DNA of 64,000 nt, from NCBI GenBank assembly GCA_949361645.1, contig OX442427.1, forward strand, positions 334,501 to 398,500. Direction: 5' to 3'. Positions 1 through 12,718 of the stretch are shown piece by piece. Below the pieces are notes generated by a model. That model had not been told where the DNA came from. It did no database searches and worked only from the letters and a program-made list of their open reading frames with translations. Both the position numbers and the translations under genes were made by a program. Positions within the stretch are counted from its first letter, which is position 1, and every line of letters begins with the position of its first letter. Source of the DNA: Spongilla lacustris. Its lineage: Eukaryota; Porifera; Demospongiae; Spongillida; Spongillidae.

Positions 1-3000
1 CTAGCAATAGGATTGGCATTAAGGCTAGCACCAGAACCGGTGCCAGGAATGGCACCAGGACTGGAACTTGGACCAGTGCCATGATTGGGCCATGGGCTTC
101 CCATGATGGGTGAGGTAGAGGGCTGTTCAGCTGTGGGTGGACTGGGCCCCTCCCCCTGCATATTGCTGCTAAAGGTCGGTCTGTGGTCTGGGTGTGGCCT
201 GTGTGAGGAGCTGGATTGCCACCTAGTGTCGGGCTGGGATGGGGTTAGAAGCCGTAGCAATATCCTCTCCCAGCCCCTGGTCTGCAACAGTTCACGAGCG
301 TGGTTAGAATTGGTATCCATTAGTGACTGCAGCTCCAAACAAGAGGTATGTCGTACAAACAGTGGGGCGTGGCGCAGTAGTTGAAGTGTGCTAGTGTAGG
401 CCACATAGTTGGATATGTAGTCTGTGAGGGAGGGGAGGGGAGGGGAGGGGAGGGGAGGGGAGGGGAGGGGAGGGGAGGGGAGGGGAGGGGAGGGGAGGGG
501 AGGGGAGGGGAGGGGAGGGGAGGGGAGGGGAGGGGAGGGGAGGGGAGGGGAGGGGAGGGGAGGGGAGGGGAGGGGAGGGGAGGGGAGGGGAGGGGAGGGG
601 AGGGGAGGGGAGGGGAGGGGAGGGGAGGGGAGGGGAGGGGAGGGGAGGGGAGGGGAGGGGAGGGGAGGGGAGGGGAGGGGAGGGGAGGGGAGGGGAGGGG
701 AGGGGAGGGGAGGGGAGGGGAGGGGAGGGGAGGGGAGGGGAGGGGAGGGGAGGGGAGGGGAGGGGAGGGGAGGGGAGGGGAGGGGAGGGGAGGGGAGGGG
801 AGGGGAGGGGAGGGGAGGGGAGGGGAGGGGAGGGGAGGGGAGGGGAGGGGAGGGGAGGGGAGGGGAGGGGAGGGGAGGGGAGGGGAGGGGAGGGGAGGGG
901 AGGGGAGGGGAGGGGAGGGGAGGGGAGGGGAGGGGAGGGGAGGGGAGGGGAGGGGAGGGGAGGGGAGGGGAGGGGAGGGGGAGGGGAGGGGAGGGGAGGG
1001 GAGGGGAGGGGAGGGGAGGGGAGGGGAGGGGAGGGGAGGGGAGGGGAGGGGAGGGGAGGGGAGGGGAGGGGAGGGGAGGGGAGGGGAGGGGAGGGGAGGG
1101 GAGGGGAGGGGAGGGGAGGGGAGGGGAGGGGAGGGGAGGGGAGGGGAGGGGAGGGGAGGGGAGGGGAGGGGAGGGGAGGGGAGGGGAGGGGAGGGGAGGG
1201 GAGGGGAGGGGAGGGGAGGGGAGGGGAGGGGAGGGGAGGGGAGGGGAGGGGAGGGGAGGGGAGGGGAGGGGAGGGGAGGGGAGGGGAGGGGAGGGGAGGG
1301 GAGGGGAGGGGAGGGGAGGGGAGGGGAGGGGAGGGGGAAACGTTGGCACAGGCTAAGTACACAAGCAAGTCCCTTTACCGGTACAATCAACATCATTCTT
1401 GACAATGCAGAGATCGAGTAGTGCTAAGACAACTGATGAGGAGAGCTGTTGCTGGTGCATCAAGTGCAGGGCAGCAGAGAGAGCTCTCGAATGCATGAGC
1501 CTGTACAACAGACCGGCAGAGTTGTGCCCCTGCCTCCTGTTGAGAAGAGTGAGTACCTGCGCAGGAGAGGAGTCACCTGAGGGTCACCTGAGGGTCACGT
1601 GGTCATGTCACATGATACCTTGATGGTTGTCAGTCTGACATTTAGGTCTTGTGCCTGGATACGAACAAGGAAGACCACACCCTTTTCCCAGAGGGCTGCT
1701 GACAGTGAGTCTTGGTGGGTGGGTGTGGTTAGCAGGCCGAGAATGAACTTAAGCATCTCATCCAACTGAAATTATTATGGAGGTGGAGAAAAGGGGTGAA
1801 TGGGGAGGAGGAGAGAAAAAAGTGGACTAGGTGACAGCAGATATAATAGACGGGAGGAAAGACATGGGGGAGGGGAGTGGTGGTGAGGAGGGGTGTAAGG
1901 AGAAGGAGAGGATGGAGGAGAGGGGAGTGGAGGGAGGGGATTGTGGAGGGAGGAGAGGGGAGTGGAGGGAGGGGATTGTGGAGGGAGGAGAGGGGAGTGG
2001 AGGGAGGGGATTGTGGAGGGAGGAGATTGTGGAGGGAGGAGAGGGGAGTGGAGGGAGGGGATTGTGGAGGGAGGAGAGGGGAGTGGAGGGAGGGGATTGT
2101 GGAGGGAGGAGAGGGGAGTGGAGGGAGGGGAGAGTGGAGGGAAGAGTGGAGGGAGGAGAGGGAGGGAGAGTGGAGAGGAGAGGGAGGGAGAGTGGAGAGG
2201 AGAGGGAGTGGAGGGAGGGAGAGTGGAGAGGAGAGGGAGGGAGAGTGGAGAGGAGAGGGAGTGGAGGGAGGGAGAGTGGAGAGGAGAGGGAGTGGAGGGA
2301 GGGGAGGGGAGAGTGGAGGGAGGGGAGGGAAGAGTGGAGGGGAGTGGAGGGGAGAGTGGAGGGAGGGGAGGGAGTGGAGGGAGGGGAGGGGGAGTGGAGG
2401 GAGGGGAGAGTGGAGGGAGGGGAGAGTGGAGGGAGGGGAGAGTGGAGGGAGGGGAGAGTGGAGGGAGGGGAGAGTGGAGGGAGGGGAGAGTGGAGGGAGG
2501 GGAGAGTGGAGGGAAGGAGTGGGAGTGGAGGGAGGAGAGGGGAGTGGAGGGAAGGAAAGATTGAATAGTGGAGAGGCAGAGAGAGAAATGTAGAGGGAGA
2601 GATGGGGCAGATGGAACAGATGGGGAAGGAGGGGAGAGATGGAAGAACTTACCAAACTTTCATCATTCACTGCACACAAAAAACCCAAGATAGCATCCAA
2701 CTCCTCGCTAGATATGGAATCTGTAATGTACAGATTTATAACTGTGGAGAAAAATGGCAAGTTGAAATACAATACCACCGTGCTCAATAGGCCTTAGCTC
2801 TATACACATAACATGGTGGTCTCCCTTATATGGTAGTGCACACTGTCCCTTATATGGTAATGCATTCACTCCTAATATGGTAATGCATTCACTCCTAATA
2901 TGGTAGTGCACTCACTCCCTTATATGGTAGTGCACTACCTCCCTTATATGGTAGTGCACTACCTCCCTTATATGGTAGTGCACTACCTCCCTTATATGGT

Positions 3001-3565
3001 AGTGCACACACTCCCTTATATGGTAGTGCACTCACTTGACATTAAAGATTCCCTTATATGGTACTTTTCTTCTACACTCAGCTTTGGATTTGTTGCAGAG
3101 GATGGACTGAAGGAAAGGTAGCATTAATTAGAATACCAATATATGCTTAAGCTACCCTACTTGTAGTATTCTCTGGTGACATCCAAAACAAACTGAACTC
3201 CAAAATCTCTCCTACAGTCATCCAATTTCCCACTGACTATGGTGGACAGGTAGTTACTGTGACCTGGAATATGGGAATATGGGAATGGGGCATGCATGCA
3301 ATGATGTGCGCAATGACAGAGGTAGCTGACTCAATTGAACGGAGTACTCAGCCCTGCTCCATATCCTATAGTTGAACAGCAGTGAAGAATATATATCAGT
3401 CTGCTGGTCAGGTTGGTCTGGGCCGAGGGTAAGGTGTTGAACAAGTGATTCGATGGCACTATGGGCTGCCACGGTCAACAAGGAAGGAGAGACCTACACA
3501 CACACACACACACATACACACACACACACACACACGTGCACACACACACACACACGTGCACACAC

Positions 3566-3605
<40 letters not shown>

Positions 3606-6600
3606 TGAGACAGTGAACAAGGTGGAGAGCTTTTCACCATACCTTCTGGAGGAGGGCTCCAATTGTAGCTGGTCCCTTGACAGTGTAAAAAACCTGTTCA
3701 TTGATTGGAGCATTGGCCAGCATGGAGGTGAGGAGTTTGAATAAATATGCGACCGCTTCACACTCTACGAATAAAGACCAGATGCAAATTATTTATGTGT
3801 ATGCATGCATAAAGCAAGTTAGTGTGTTTATCGATACTTCCAGTAGCAAGTACATGTAGCATACAGAGTTTGTGCCGTATCATGAAATCCTTTTTAAATG
3901 CGACATGCATTGAAAGGAATACCAAGCTTAGTTCTTGAACTAAAAGGTCAGTTGTCAGACCTAAAAGCAACAAAAATGTCATGTTCTACTGCCCAGACCC
4001 ATTTTTCGTCTTCTTCAGAAAGCATAACTCGGGATAGGTAATCAACATCACTTATAACAATAGCTTTAGAATTTATCTGGGAAGTACCCTTTGGTATCAG
4101 ATATACAGATTGGATATGAAATGGGTAACGTAGTAGTGTTCCCGTGGATATAACAATCCTATGGAAGCTGTGGGCTGCTAGCTATAAAGAGTGCTTGCAC
4201 ACTGGCAGTGCAGTATATCTATAACGAGCCAAACAAACTCAAGAGTAGGAGAATCTTAAAATAGAAGCAGGTGTCAAAACAGAGTTAGCAATATTGCATG
4301 CATCCAGGGGCCTATGGTGGGTAGTCTCATCCCCAGACCCACATAGGGCAGCAGCGGATGGATTACATCACTGATACACAAAAATTGGCATATCGGGCTG
4401 GGGACGAGACTATATGGTAACCATCCTAAATACAAAACATTTGCTCTGAGAAGGTTAGTGGTACATGTACATACACATGTAGGTTTGATGGCAGTGTGAA
4501 ATCATAAATGCAAAGTCCTACAATAAGCTAACAGATTGTAACATTCCACACTGATATTCTGCAGGAGTATTTTGTTATTTCACCCTTGTTCCTACATCAC
4601 CATATTGCCTTCAGATTCCATATACCACCAACTTAGAAAACGTTTTTTATTTACCGGCGGTAATTATAACTTCAGAATTGGCATTGCAATACGTGCATCA
4701 TCCAGCACAGATGTGGCAACTCCTTCAAACGTCAATATTCACGTGACTCAATTCTAGGTAGTCACAGTATAATGCGGTAGTCTAAAAAGACCAATGTGCT
4801 TATACACCTACCCTCACTATGTGATGAAAGCGTATAATTTATTCATAGTTTGAAAATGACAGCAAACGTACAAAACGAAGCAAACATTGAAGGTATCAAT
4901 GTTCCAAGTGCCCACACTTTTAAAACAAGAGCATTAAATACCTCAGCAATCTATTTATCACAGCTAAAGATCTTATCATGCAAAACAATCGGAATTAAAC
5001 CTATTAATATCTAACTTGATGAAGTTAACGTAAACAGATTAGAACTAGATAACTATATACATGTGAGGTATCATAAGCAAGACATAGCATTGCCCCACCC
5101 CCCCCCCCCCCACCCCCCCACCCCTGCTTACCAGAATTCCAGTCATTCGCAGCCTTTGGTCTGGATGCATCAGTTATGGAATATGTCTCCCTCTGTTTCA
5201 GAGGTAGTCCTGCCTGCTCCAGGATGGGGAAGAACACTTCCACTCCACCGAGAGAGCTTAAGACCAACTGGAGTGTGGGTAGGAGGTACCATTGCTGAGC
5301 TAGGCTGAGATCTCTTTCCTCCTCCCCCTCCCCACTTGCCTTAACATCTCTGGTGACATAAACCTCACCAACCAATGCTCCATCCATAGCACCATGCACA
5401 GTGTGCGATGGAGAAAGGTCCACACAGACGTTATCCTTGCAGGCCTGATTAAAACATAAAAATGTGGACACACCCCCTGCCACACACCCTGAATACCTTT
5501 GGATGGTAATACAATAACAGCTTGCTTCTCCAATCATCTGACTTTGTTTGGAAAATTGATAAATCGTTAGGCCCTACATATGGAAGGAAGTCTTGCCATG
5601 TTCATCTGGTGCCCAGTCCTTACCACAGGAGTGAAGGAGCTGGACAGCAACAGGGGGCAGGGCATCTGAAAAGAGGCACACTGGCCCAACACACCCTTCG
5701 AGGTTGGTCACTGAGCCGAAGGTGGTGGTGATATTTTCACCCAGCCTTAGAGAGCTGTTGACATCATGGGGGGAGGTGTGGGAGAAAGAGGTAGGAACAT
5801 CAAGGCAGACCTGGTCATCAAGGTGGTCATAACTCCAGCCAATCCTGCACTCTGAATAGACCTGCATGAGAAGATAGCATGATGATGGATGGGGAGAGGG
5901 AACATGGCAGAAGGAAGGGGATATGGCAGAAGGAAGGGGACATGGTAGAAGGAAGGAGACATGGCAGAAGGAAGGGGACATGGCAGAAGGAAGGGGACAT
6001 GGTAGAAGGAAGGAGACATGGCAGAAGGAAGGGGACATGGCAGAAGGAAGGGGACATGGCAGAAGGAAGGGGACATGGCAGAAGGAAGGGGACATGGCAG
6101 AAGGAAGGGGACATGGCAGAATGAAGGGGACATGGTAGAAGGAAGGGGACATGTCAGAAGGAAGGGGACATGGCAGAAGGAAGGGGACATGGTAGAAGGA
6201 AGGGGACATGGCAGAAGGAAGGGGACATGGCAGAAGGAAGGGGACATGGTAGAAGGAAGGGGACATGGTAGAAGGAAGGGGACATGGTAGAAGGAAGGGG
6301 ACATGGTAGAAGGAAGGGGACATGGTAGAAGGAAGGGGACATGTCAGAAGGAAGGGGACATGGTAGAAGGAAGGGGACACGGCAGAAGGAAGGGGACATG
6401 GTAGAAGTAATGTCAATCCTCACATTGGCAAATGACATTCTAATTGCATCATTTGCAGAGATTTTTCCATCCACATACACCTGTACGGCGACCCTCTCAC
6501 TCTTCTTGCCAGAGTTGTATACCACACACACAGAATGCTGCACAGATAAAAGATACCAGGGAATACCAGGGAATACCAGGAAATACCAGGGAATACCAGG

Positions 6601-9537
6601 GAATACAAGGGAATACCAGTGAATACCAGGGAATACCAAGGAATACCAGGGAATACTAGGGAATACCAGGGAATACTAGGGAAAACCAGGGAATACTAGG
6701 GGAAAACAGCAAACACTTACCCATTCTTGTGGAGTGAGTGGTTCTGTGGGAGAGATAGTCTTAAACCCCCACTTCCTGGAGTGAACAGCCACTACCAGGA
6801 CCAGGTCTTTGGTAAAAAATGCTTCAAATCCTGTGCTTCCAGCATAGAAACTGAAGAGAGTAACTTAAGGTTATATTCTGCCCCTCCTCCCCAGCCCAAC
6901 CCACCTATAAAGCATCCTTCTCTTGTTGCTCTGGTCCATGTCTGCACAGCTTCGATCCAAGCTAACCCAGCAGTGAAAGGAGAAGGCATATTGGTTTGGT
7001 AGTATTATTTCTGGAAGGCTTATATGCTGTCAGGGGAGGGGAGGGGAGGGGAGGGGAGGGGAGGGGAGGGGAGGGGAGGGGAGGGGAGGGGAGGGGAGGG
7101 GAGGGGAGGGGTAAGATAGAGGAGCAGGAATAATTTCATGTAACCAGTTTGCATTGCAGACACTTACAGAATTTGGTTGCCTCAACTCGAAATAGTACAA
7201 TGACCGCCTTCCATTCTCCCTGCTGGCCAAGGTACATAAAACACACTGCAGCTTGAAATAGTACGTTGGCTGCATAGAGGTAGAGGAGAAAAGAGGATAT
7301 GCATGTAGAATGGTATTACTCTCATGTGTTCTGAGGCCCCTCAAGACATGCTAAGGCTCACCAGGGTTAAGCAACATAAGACAATGGTTTTCTTACCAGT
7401 TCAATATTCTCGCCAGACTTCACTGGTCGAAGAGAGACCAAAATGTCCTTCAGTTCAGTTCCCACAATGGAATGGGTGCCCAGTCCTTCAATTAGTCTCA
7501 ACAAATTATCTGTTGCAATACAACAGGTGTTTTTACACCACACCTTCAAAGAGGCACAGGTCAGGTGGCTAACCCTCAATCTCCTCAGAGAACCCTCCGG
7601 CCTCCTGGGACCTCACCAGTACCTGTACGGCCGTGCTGGTCAGTCTGGCCCCACAACACTGCTGCTTGTTGTAGACAGAGGAGGAGCAGAGGTCCAGGAC
7701 CCTGTTGGACAGCCACTGCTGCAGGGTGTGGGGCAGGTCCAGGAGCCATTCCAGGCACAACCCAAGGGCATCTGCATTGCACACCAATGGTGGTGCACCC
7801 CCAGTACCATCAGTCACTTCCAGTGCCTGTGAGGCACATGTTTGTGAGGTGTGAGGCAATGTGAGGTGTGGGTGTGAGGCAATGTGAGGTGTGGGTGTGA
7901 GGCGATGTGAGGTGTGGGTGTGAGGCAATGTGAGGTGTGGGTGTGAGGCAATGTGAGGTGTAGGTGTGAGGCAATGTGAGGTGTGGGTGTGAGGCAATGT
8001 GAGGTGTAGGTGTGAGGCAATGTGAGGTGTGGGTGTGAGGCAATGTGAAGTGTGAAAAGAAAATGGTACCATTAGTTGACAGTCCAGATTCTATCTGCCC
8101 ATGCCATACACAATTGCCGGTTAAATAGTTAACATACCATGTTCAATACTTCCTGAAGGACCTCCTTGGTGGGTGTGGCCAGAGAAGCCATCAACTCCTT
8201 CAGGACACTGTATTTTATGTGTTGTCCGAATGACACTTTGATTGCTGACGAGCCTTTCAGCACAGCTGTGAACGTCCTCAACAGGAGGCACACGAGGGGG
8301 GTCCCCAGACCACCAACAGGTGCTTTCCTAAGTTCCCTGAAGGACTCCACCAGCTTCTCAAAGCAGCCTACTTCTACAAACAGCTCCTGGTGGTTAGGGG
8401 ACAAGCGATTTGCACTCTGGTGATGAACTTGTGTAATTCCATACCTTCAGCTGTGTGGACGCTTTTGGTGCCTCTATCAACAGTGAAATGGAGTCTGCGA
8501 TGGATAAAATAATTGATGTCAGTGATGATGTAATGATGTCAGTGATGATGTAATGATGTCAGTGATGATGTAATGATGTCAGTGATGATGTCAGTGATGA
8601 TGTAATGATGTCAGTGATGATGTAATGACGTCAGTGATGATGTAATGATGATAGGGTAGAGAAAAGAATATGTAGAGAAGGGGAGGGGTGAAGAGAGAGG
8701 GGGAGGGAGAGGAAGAGAGAAGGGAAGGGGTGAAGAGAGGGGGAGGGAGAGGAAGAGAGAAGGGAAGGGGTGAAGAGAGAGGGGGAGGGAGAGGAAGAAA
8801 AGACAGAATACAGAAAGAAGAAATGATGGAGAAGGAATGGTGAGGGAGAGATGTCAGGGCTCATAAGGTCACAAGTACTTACTGAGTAAAAGGAAGAAAA
8901 ATGTAGGGAATGACTGTAGCTGTTCTGGTTTTAATTCAGAAATGCTTCATTTGGCACACAGGTATACAGGAAAATTGAACATCAAGAACAACCTTCCAAC
9001 AAAGTGTATTACCTGTATGGCAGAACACTGAGTAGTTTAGACAAAGTGACCCCAGTATCCACCTCAACCTGCTCCTGGGGTAGGCCGCACAACATATAAG
9101 CACCCCCTCACTTGGTGACCCCACCCACTTGCCTCCTTGGGCATGAAGCAATGGAGGACATGCAGCACCTTGATGAACACCTTCAATGCCAGTGCCTGCA
9201 CCGGACCACACCCACTATTCCTACTTGGGTGTAGCAGGATCAGCAGCTGGTTAATTACTTCAGGAGTCACCAGAGCTTCTGCAAAGCGCTGGCACAGAGG
9301 GAGAGAGGCATGTGACAAGCATGTGATGCTCATATGACCTCTGTACCAAGAGACCAGTGGCGGCAGCACCAATAACATGCAGCATCTCTAGCTGCATACA
9401 GCTGAACTCCTTGGGACACAGAGAAGGGCCTGAAGGCTCCTTGAACACTTCTAAGAACAGGTGGGACAGTTCTGGGGGGACCTCTTGAATGTGTTCTTGG
9501 CTGATACGGGCTGGGCTGTCCTTGATGTCACTGTGTA

Positions 9538-9618
<81 letters not shown>

Positions 9619-11192
9619 ACGTGTGTGTGTGCATGTGTGTGTGTGTGTGTGTGGTGTGTGTGTGTGCGTGCATGTGTGTGTGCGTGCATGTGTGTGTGCA
9701 TGTGTATGTGTGTATGTGAGTGTGTGCATGTGTATGTGTGTGTATGTGAGTGTGTGCATGTTTTGATGTATCACATGACCCGGGCTGTGTCATGTGATAC
9801 ATCACATTCATGTCTGCTTACCCCACTATGAACAGGTGCTTCCACCTGCTGTCTGGATCCAGGACATGGTGCATGAAACCCAACAGGTGTGACATGGCGA
9901 TGAGAAGGTGTCTGGGGAGGAGGATGTTATGAAAGTGGAGTGTGGGAGAAAGGAAGGGTGTGGCTTACCGAACCACCTCCTCAGAATTCAAAGTAGTGAG
10001 CTATAGATAAAGTATGTGTAGCAAGGGATGAAGCAAGGGATGGAGTATGTGAAGAAGGCTAGATCCATCTTACACACAGCAGGACAACTCACCAGCTTAT
10101 AACACTCCGTGAACAGCACTATCACGTGATGAAGAAGTTTGTTTTTTCTGTTGTGAAGATACAGATAGTTCCCTCGAAACCTAAGGCAATGGGCAAGATA
10201 ATGGTGCAGGTAGTGATGGGAGGAGATGGAGGATGGGGAGAGGAGGATGGGGGAGGATGAGAATGGAAGGGAGAGGAGGGTGGGAGGATGATGATGATGG
10301 GAGGGAGAGGATGGGAGAGGAGGATGATCCCCCACACATTGATGGATCATGCTAAGGTCCATTTATATGCATGTACACACCTCCCTAAATGTGTACACGC
10401 GGAGTAAATCAAAATGCATGTACGTACATGTCTATGTACACATGCTTACCAATATGTACATGTGTACGCTAGTGTGTGTACATATAAACACCCCACACAA
10501 TACCATATCATGCAGGCACGCAAAAGCTATACACACTTACCCCGCCAAGCTGCAGAGAACGAGCGCAAGCATCTCGGCCTGCGCCCACAGGTAGTCTCCC
10601 ACAGGGTGCTCGGCCGAATCGCCGCGCATATCCCTCACCCCCTGGTCGGGCATGTACTGGGCGACCAGCTGCACGTGATAATCGATAGCGTCCACAACCG
10701 CGGGAAATTCCTGAATGCTCAGGGCTTCATCGGAGGTACAGAATCTGCAAGTATACAAGCGTTGTGTGCACCATACTAGTAGCTGGTTTGATAGCACGGT
10801 GCTATACAGCCTAACAAATGCACCACGAACGCAGAAGATGGCAGTTCACATCCGTATGTTAAGTTTTTACTCCGCGCTCGCTAAGAATACAACTACACAG
10901 CTGGTTATAACTCGATCAATGTAACTCACGCGACGCTCGGATGCAGCAAGCCGAAGGGATTAATGTCTGGCGGCAGGGAAGGCATAGGAGAGGTACATTT
11001 CTTTGTTGCTCTCAAAAAACACTTCAGGTATGCACAGAACGTCTTGTTCTTTATTTTGGCATTCGACTGCGTAGTATACTTTGACCATAATGTCACCAAG
11101 TCTTGAGAACTGCAAACGTGTGGATATACTTGTGGCTCCATCACTTGGTCAACTGACACCCAAGTAAAGGGCTCGAATACTTCTTTCGACAT
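1..11192 (-). CDS. Neurobeachin-like (NBEAL-type) protein, 5' part, runs off left edge
   Basis: A multi-exon gene whose ATG lies at the right end. Supported exons, 5' to 3': 10930-11192, 10541-10744, 10093-10180, 9822-9911, 9347-9530, 9112-9288, 9013-9074, 8445-8494, 8138-8416, 7617-7826, 7397-7543, 7164-7269, 6905-7010, 6721-6850, 6424-6537, 5578-5861, about 5505-5550, 5340-5444, 5132-5267, about 3649-3732, 3331-3465, 3161-3263, about 2660-2735, about 1690-1765, about 1430-1545 and about 1-345. The first third is helical armadillo/DUF4704-like. Exons 7164 down to 5132 encode the ConA-like (LamG) sandwich typical of BEACH proteins ([37 protein letters not shown]). Later exons contain [15 protein letters not shown] and [13 protein letters not shown], as in NBEAL1/2. 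The PH-BEACH-WD40 part must lie to the left of the window. BEACH proteins act in membrane and granule trafficking. The 10093/9911 and 5578/5550 junctions do not agree in phase, so small exons may be missing. NBEAL1 and NBEAL2 cannot be told apart. Confidence 0.85.
424..1340. repeat. (GGGGA)n pentanucleotide array
   Basis: About 183 tandem GGGGA units, almost without error; the only phase break I see is one extra G near 980. It lies in an intron of the minus-strand NBEAL gene, so the transcript carries CCCCT repeats and the opposite strand is a continuous G-quadruplex-prone tract. The repeat gives long open frames on both strands that are not genes. Confidence 0.98.
1862..2575. repeat. Purine-rich minisatellite (GGAGGGAGGGGAGAGT type)
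   Basis: Degenerate arrays of GA-rich units of about 15-28 bp, with several higher-order variants, in an intron of the NBEAL gene. The purines are all on the plus strand, giving triplex and quadruplex potential. Open frames across it are repeat artefacts. Confidence 0.95.
2815..3065. repeat. 24-bp minisatellite (CTCCCTTATATGGTAGTGCA)
   Basis: About ten tandem copies of a roughly 24-bp unit ending in the TATATGGTAGTGCA core, in an NBEAL intron between the coding segments at about 2.7 kb and 3.1 kb. Confidence 0.93.
3497..3605. repeat. (CA)n microsatellite with CACGTGCA interruptions
   Basis: Dinucleotide CA run in an NBEAL intron, broken by GTG and TA interruptions. Confidence 0.95.
3745..5095 (-). 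other. 1.35-kb NBEAL intron with an unassigned open segment
   Basis: The intron between the LamG-domain exons and the next recognised exon (3649-3732). Within it, 3948-4169 on the minus strand is open for 74 codons up to a TGA and has protein-like composition (for example [21 protein letters not shown]), but it has no good start and matches no family I recognise. It may be transposon-derived. The rest shows nothing recognisable. A poly-C run sits at the right end (5096-5119). Confidence 0.4.
5880..6405. repeat. 19-bp minisatellite (GGAAGGGGACATGGYAGAA)
   Basis: About 27 copies of a 19-bp unit, with alternating GCAGAA and GTAGAA variants, filling the NBEAL intron between exons 6424-6537 and 5578-5861. 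Confidence 0.97.
6551..6705. repeat. 10-bp minisatellite (GGGAATACCA)
   Basis: About fifteen copies of a decamer filling most of the 183-bp NBEAL intron between exons 6721-6850 and 6424-6537. Variants have CTA or CAA in place of CCA. Confidence 0.96.
7031..7111. repeat. Second (GGGGA)n array
   Basis: Sixteen GGGGA units in an NBEAL intron, the same unit and the same strand as the 0.9-kb array 6 kb to the left. Confidence 0.97.
7845..8048. repeat. 23-bp minisatellite (GTGAGGTGTGGGTGTGAGGCAAT)
   Basis: About nine copies of a 23-bp unit filling the NBEAL intron between exons 8138-8416 and 7617-7826. Confidence 0.96.
8515..8800. repeat. 20-bp GATGATGTAATGATGTCAGT array followed by GA-rich repeats
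   Basis: About six copies of a 20-bp unit with the TGATGT core (8515-8655), then GA-rich 35-bp units (8670-8800), in an NBEAL intron. Confidence 0.9.
9540..9765. repeat. (GT)n microsatellite
   Basis: A long GT run with GCAT/GCAC interruptions, ending a few bases from the 3' splice site of NBEAL exon 9347-9530. On the transcribed strand it is CA-rich. Confidence 0.97.
10200..10328. repeat. GGA-rich low-complexity tract
   Basis: Imperfect GGATGGGAGAGGA units within the NBEAL intron between exons 10541-10744 and 10093-10180. Confidence 0.85.
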
Positions 11193-11892
11193 AATGAGAT
11201 GTGCCCCTCCTCCTTAATGGAGATGGTGCATCATTTGCACTACGACGAAACAAATTCATTGCGCGATGTCACGTGCGCACCTAAAATAAAATAATTACGG
11301 CACTGAATTGAAATGTACGGTTAATTAAAAATTCATGCCACGATAGATAGTCCAATTTTTAATGCATAAGTATCATTTAATAGAGGAACCAGGTGTGATT
11401 ATGCTAGACAATTAACCTTAACCCCCAGGCTCACATCCTACACGGAGGACCTTTCTTCAAACATGTCCTAAATCCTTTATGCTGTGCTGCCAATTGAAAA
11501 CTGTGTATGGGTTAATGCTTCGCATGCGCTTGCATGCAAATTTGGGAAGCATTAACTTTTCATGCAGCGGTGATGTAATCCATCCGCTGCTGTGAAAATC
11601 TGGGTCTTGGCACGAGACAACACATCTCCTCCCCACTTAGTGATTGACGTTTACATACTAGTACGTGGAAGCAAAGATACTTGCTACCGTCAGGATGCAA
11701 CTAAACAAGACAAGTGTGCCATTCGCAAAAGAGCAAAGCAGTACCGAGTACAAGATGGGCAGCTGTATAGAGTGGGGATGCGCTTTCTCTTTATATATAT
11801 CTTAATTAACCTAACTCTAAACCTAACCTAAGCCCAGCGGCTTCGCTTGCAACGTACGCTAACTGCTTATGCTATTAACCAACCTATAACCT
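11193..11892. other. Intergenic region upstream of NBEAL
   Basis: No gene recognised. A plus-strand open segment at 11592-11831 contains KQDKCAIRKRAKQYRVQDGQLYRVG, which resembles the region before the integrase of Gypsy-type polyproteins, so it may be a small retroelement scrap. A 38-bp segment centred on CCCAGCGGCTTCGCTTG (about 11823-11860) recurs almost exactly at about 12862-12899, on the far side of the MITE. Confidence 0.5.
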
Positions 11893-12718
11893 CAGGGGCG
11901 GATGCAGGATTTTGGCGAGGGGGGGGGGGGGGAGTTCCACAATTTTGTGGTGCGCGTTCTAACTTTTCCACAGATTTTATTCAGTGGAAACTAAGGCAAC
12001 AACACCAATAAATGTGTGCCACTTGGTTACGTTCTGGTTTCTGGTACATGCATGCGTTTTTCTTTGCTATTTGAGCCGCTTCAAATTTACCATCAAGCAT
12101 AGATAGTAGAAACTCTAAACTATCTATGCTTCAAGCAGTGAACACTGTGACATTGGCACGCGAAAATATTTTTTTGTACACATTCCAATTTTTCCACAGA
12201 TTAGAAGCGGAGGCAATCATAACCAATAAATGCGTGCCACTCTGTTACGTTCTGGTTTCCAGGCTATTGTGGTTTTTAAAGGGCTGCATGTGTTTCATCG
12301 CAGATTTGCATTCGCCATTGTACGTTACATGCGCCGGCTTAGTTTCTTTGCTATGTTAAAATTTACCATCATCTCTAAAAGCTTGCAGCAAGGTGCATTC
12401 AACTTTGATGGGTACTAATACTAGCGCACCAATCAAAATAACTGCGGAAAGAATCTCTAGCTCTATTACGACCGCAGGTTAGCATTTTGGAATACATTTA
12501 GATTTACGTATAAATACCAGCCTACTACATATCTCGCAGTACTAACCAATGAATAAGCAATAAGAATAAGCTGTTAAGCAACTTCACGGAGTGCACTCCG
12601 TAGAAATGTATAGCTCACGTGCGCCGATCATACGCTAATTATACATTAATTATATTCATATTCAGGTTCGAGGGAGGGGTTCCAACCCCTGGAACACACC
12701 CCCCTGTATCCGCCACTG
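11893..12718. mobile_element. Non-autonomous DNA transposon (MITE) with hAT-type ends
   Basis: The left end reads CAGGGGCGGATGCAGG and the right end, reverse-complemented, reads CAGTGGCGGATACAGG, the common CAGKGGCGGAT type of hAT terminal inverted repeat. It is about 826 bp long and has no transposase. Internally a roughly 150-bp segment is imperfectly duplicated (11944-12110 against 12155-12375). Flanks share only a 5-bp AACCT in a locally repetitive context, so the expected 8-bp target duplication is not clear. Confidence 0.75.

Noticed and set aside
320..1421. Very long ORFs in several frames on both strands (GGEGR or PPLPS repeats)
   Set aside because: They are translations of the (GGGGA)n array, which lacks stop codons in most frames; there is no non-repeat core.
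3459..3761. Cysteine/valine-rich ORFs here and at 9.5, 34.7, 44.5 and 48.2 kb
   Set aside because: (CA)n/(GT)n microsatellites translate to CVCVCV or THTHTH.
11803..11835. Telomere-like AACCTAACTCTAAACC
   Set aside because: Only a few irregular units and a second similar patch at 12720; not a telomere and too short for a convincing interstitial array.
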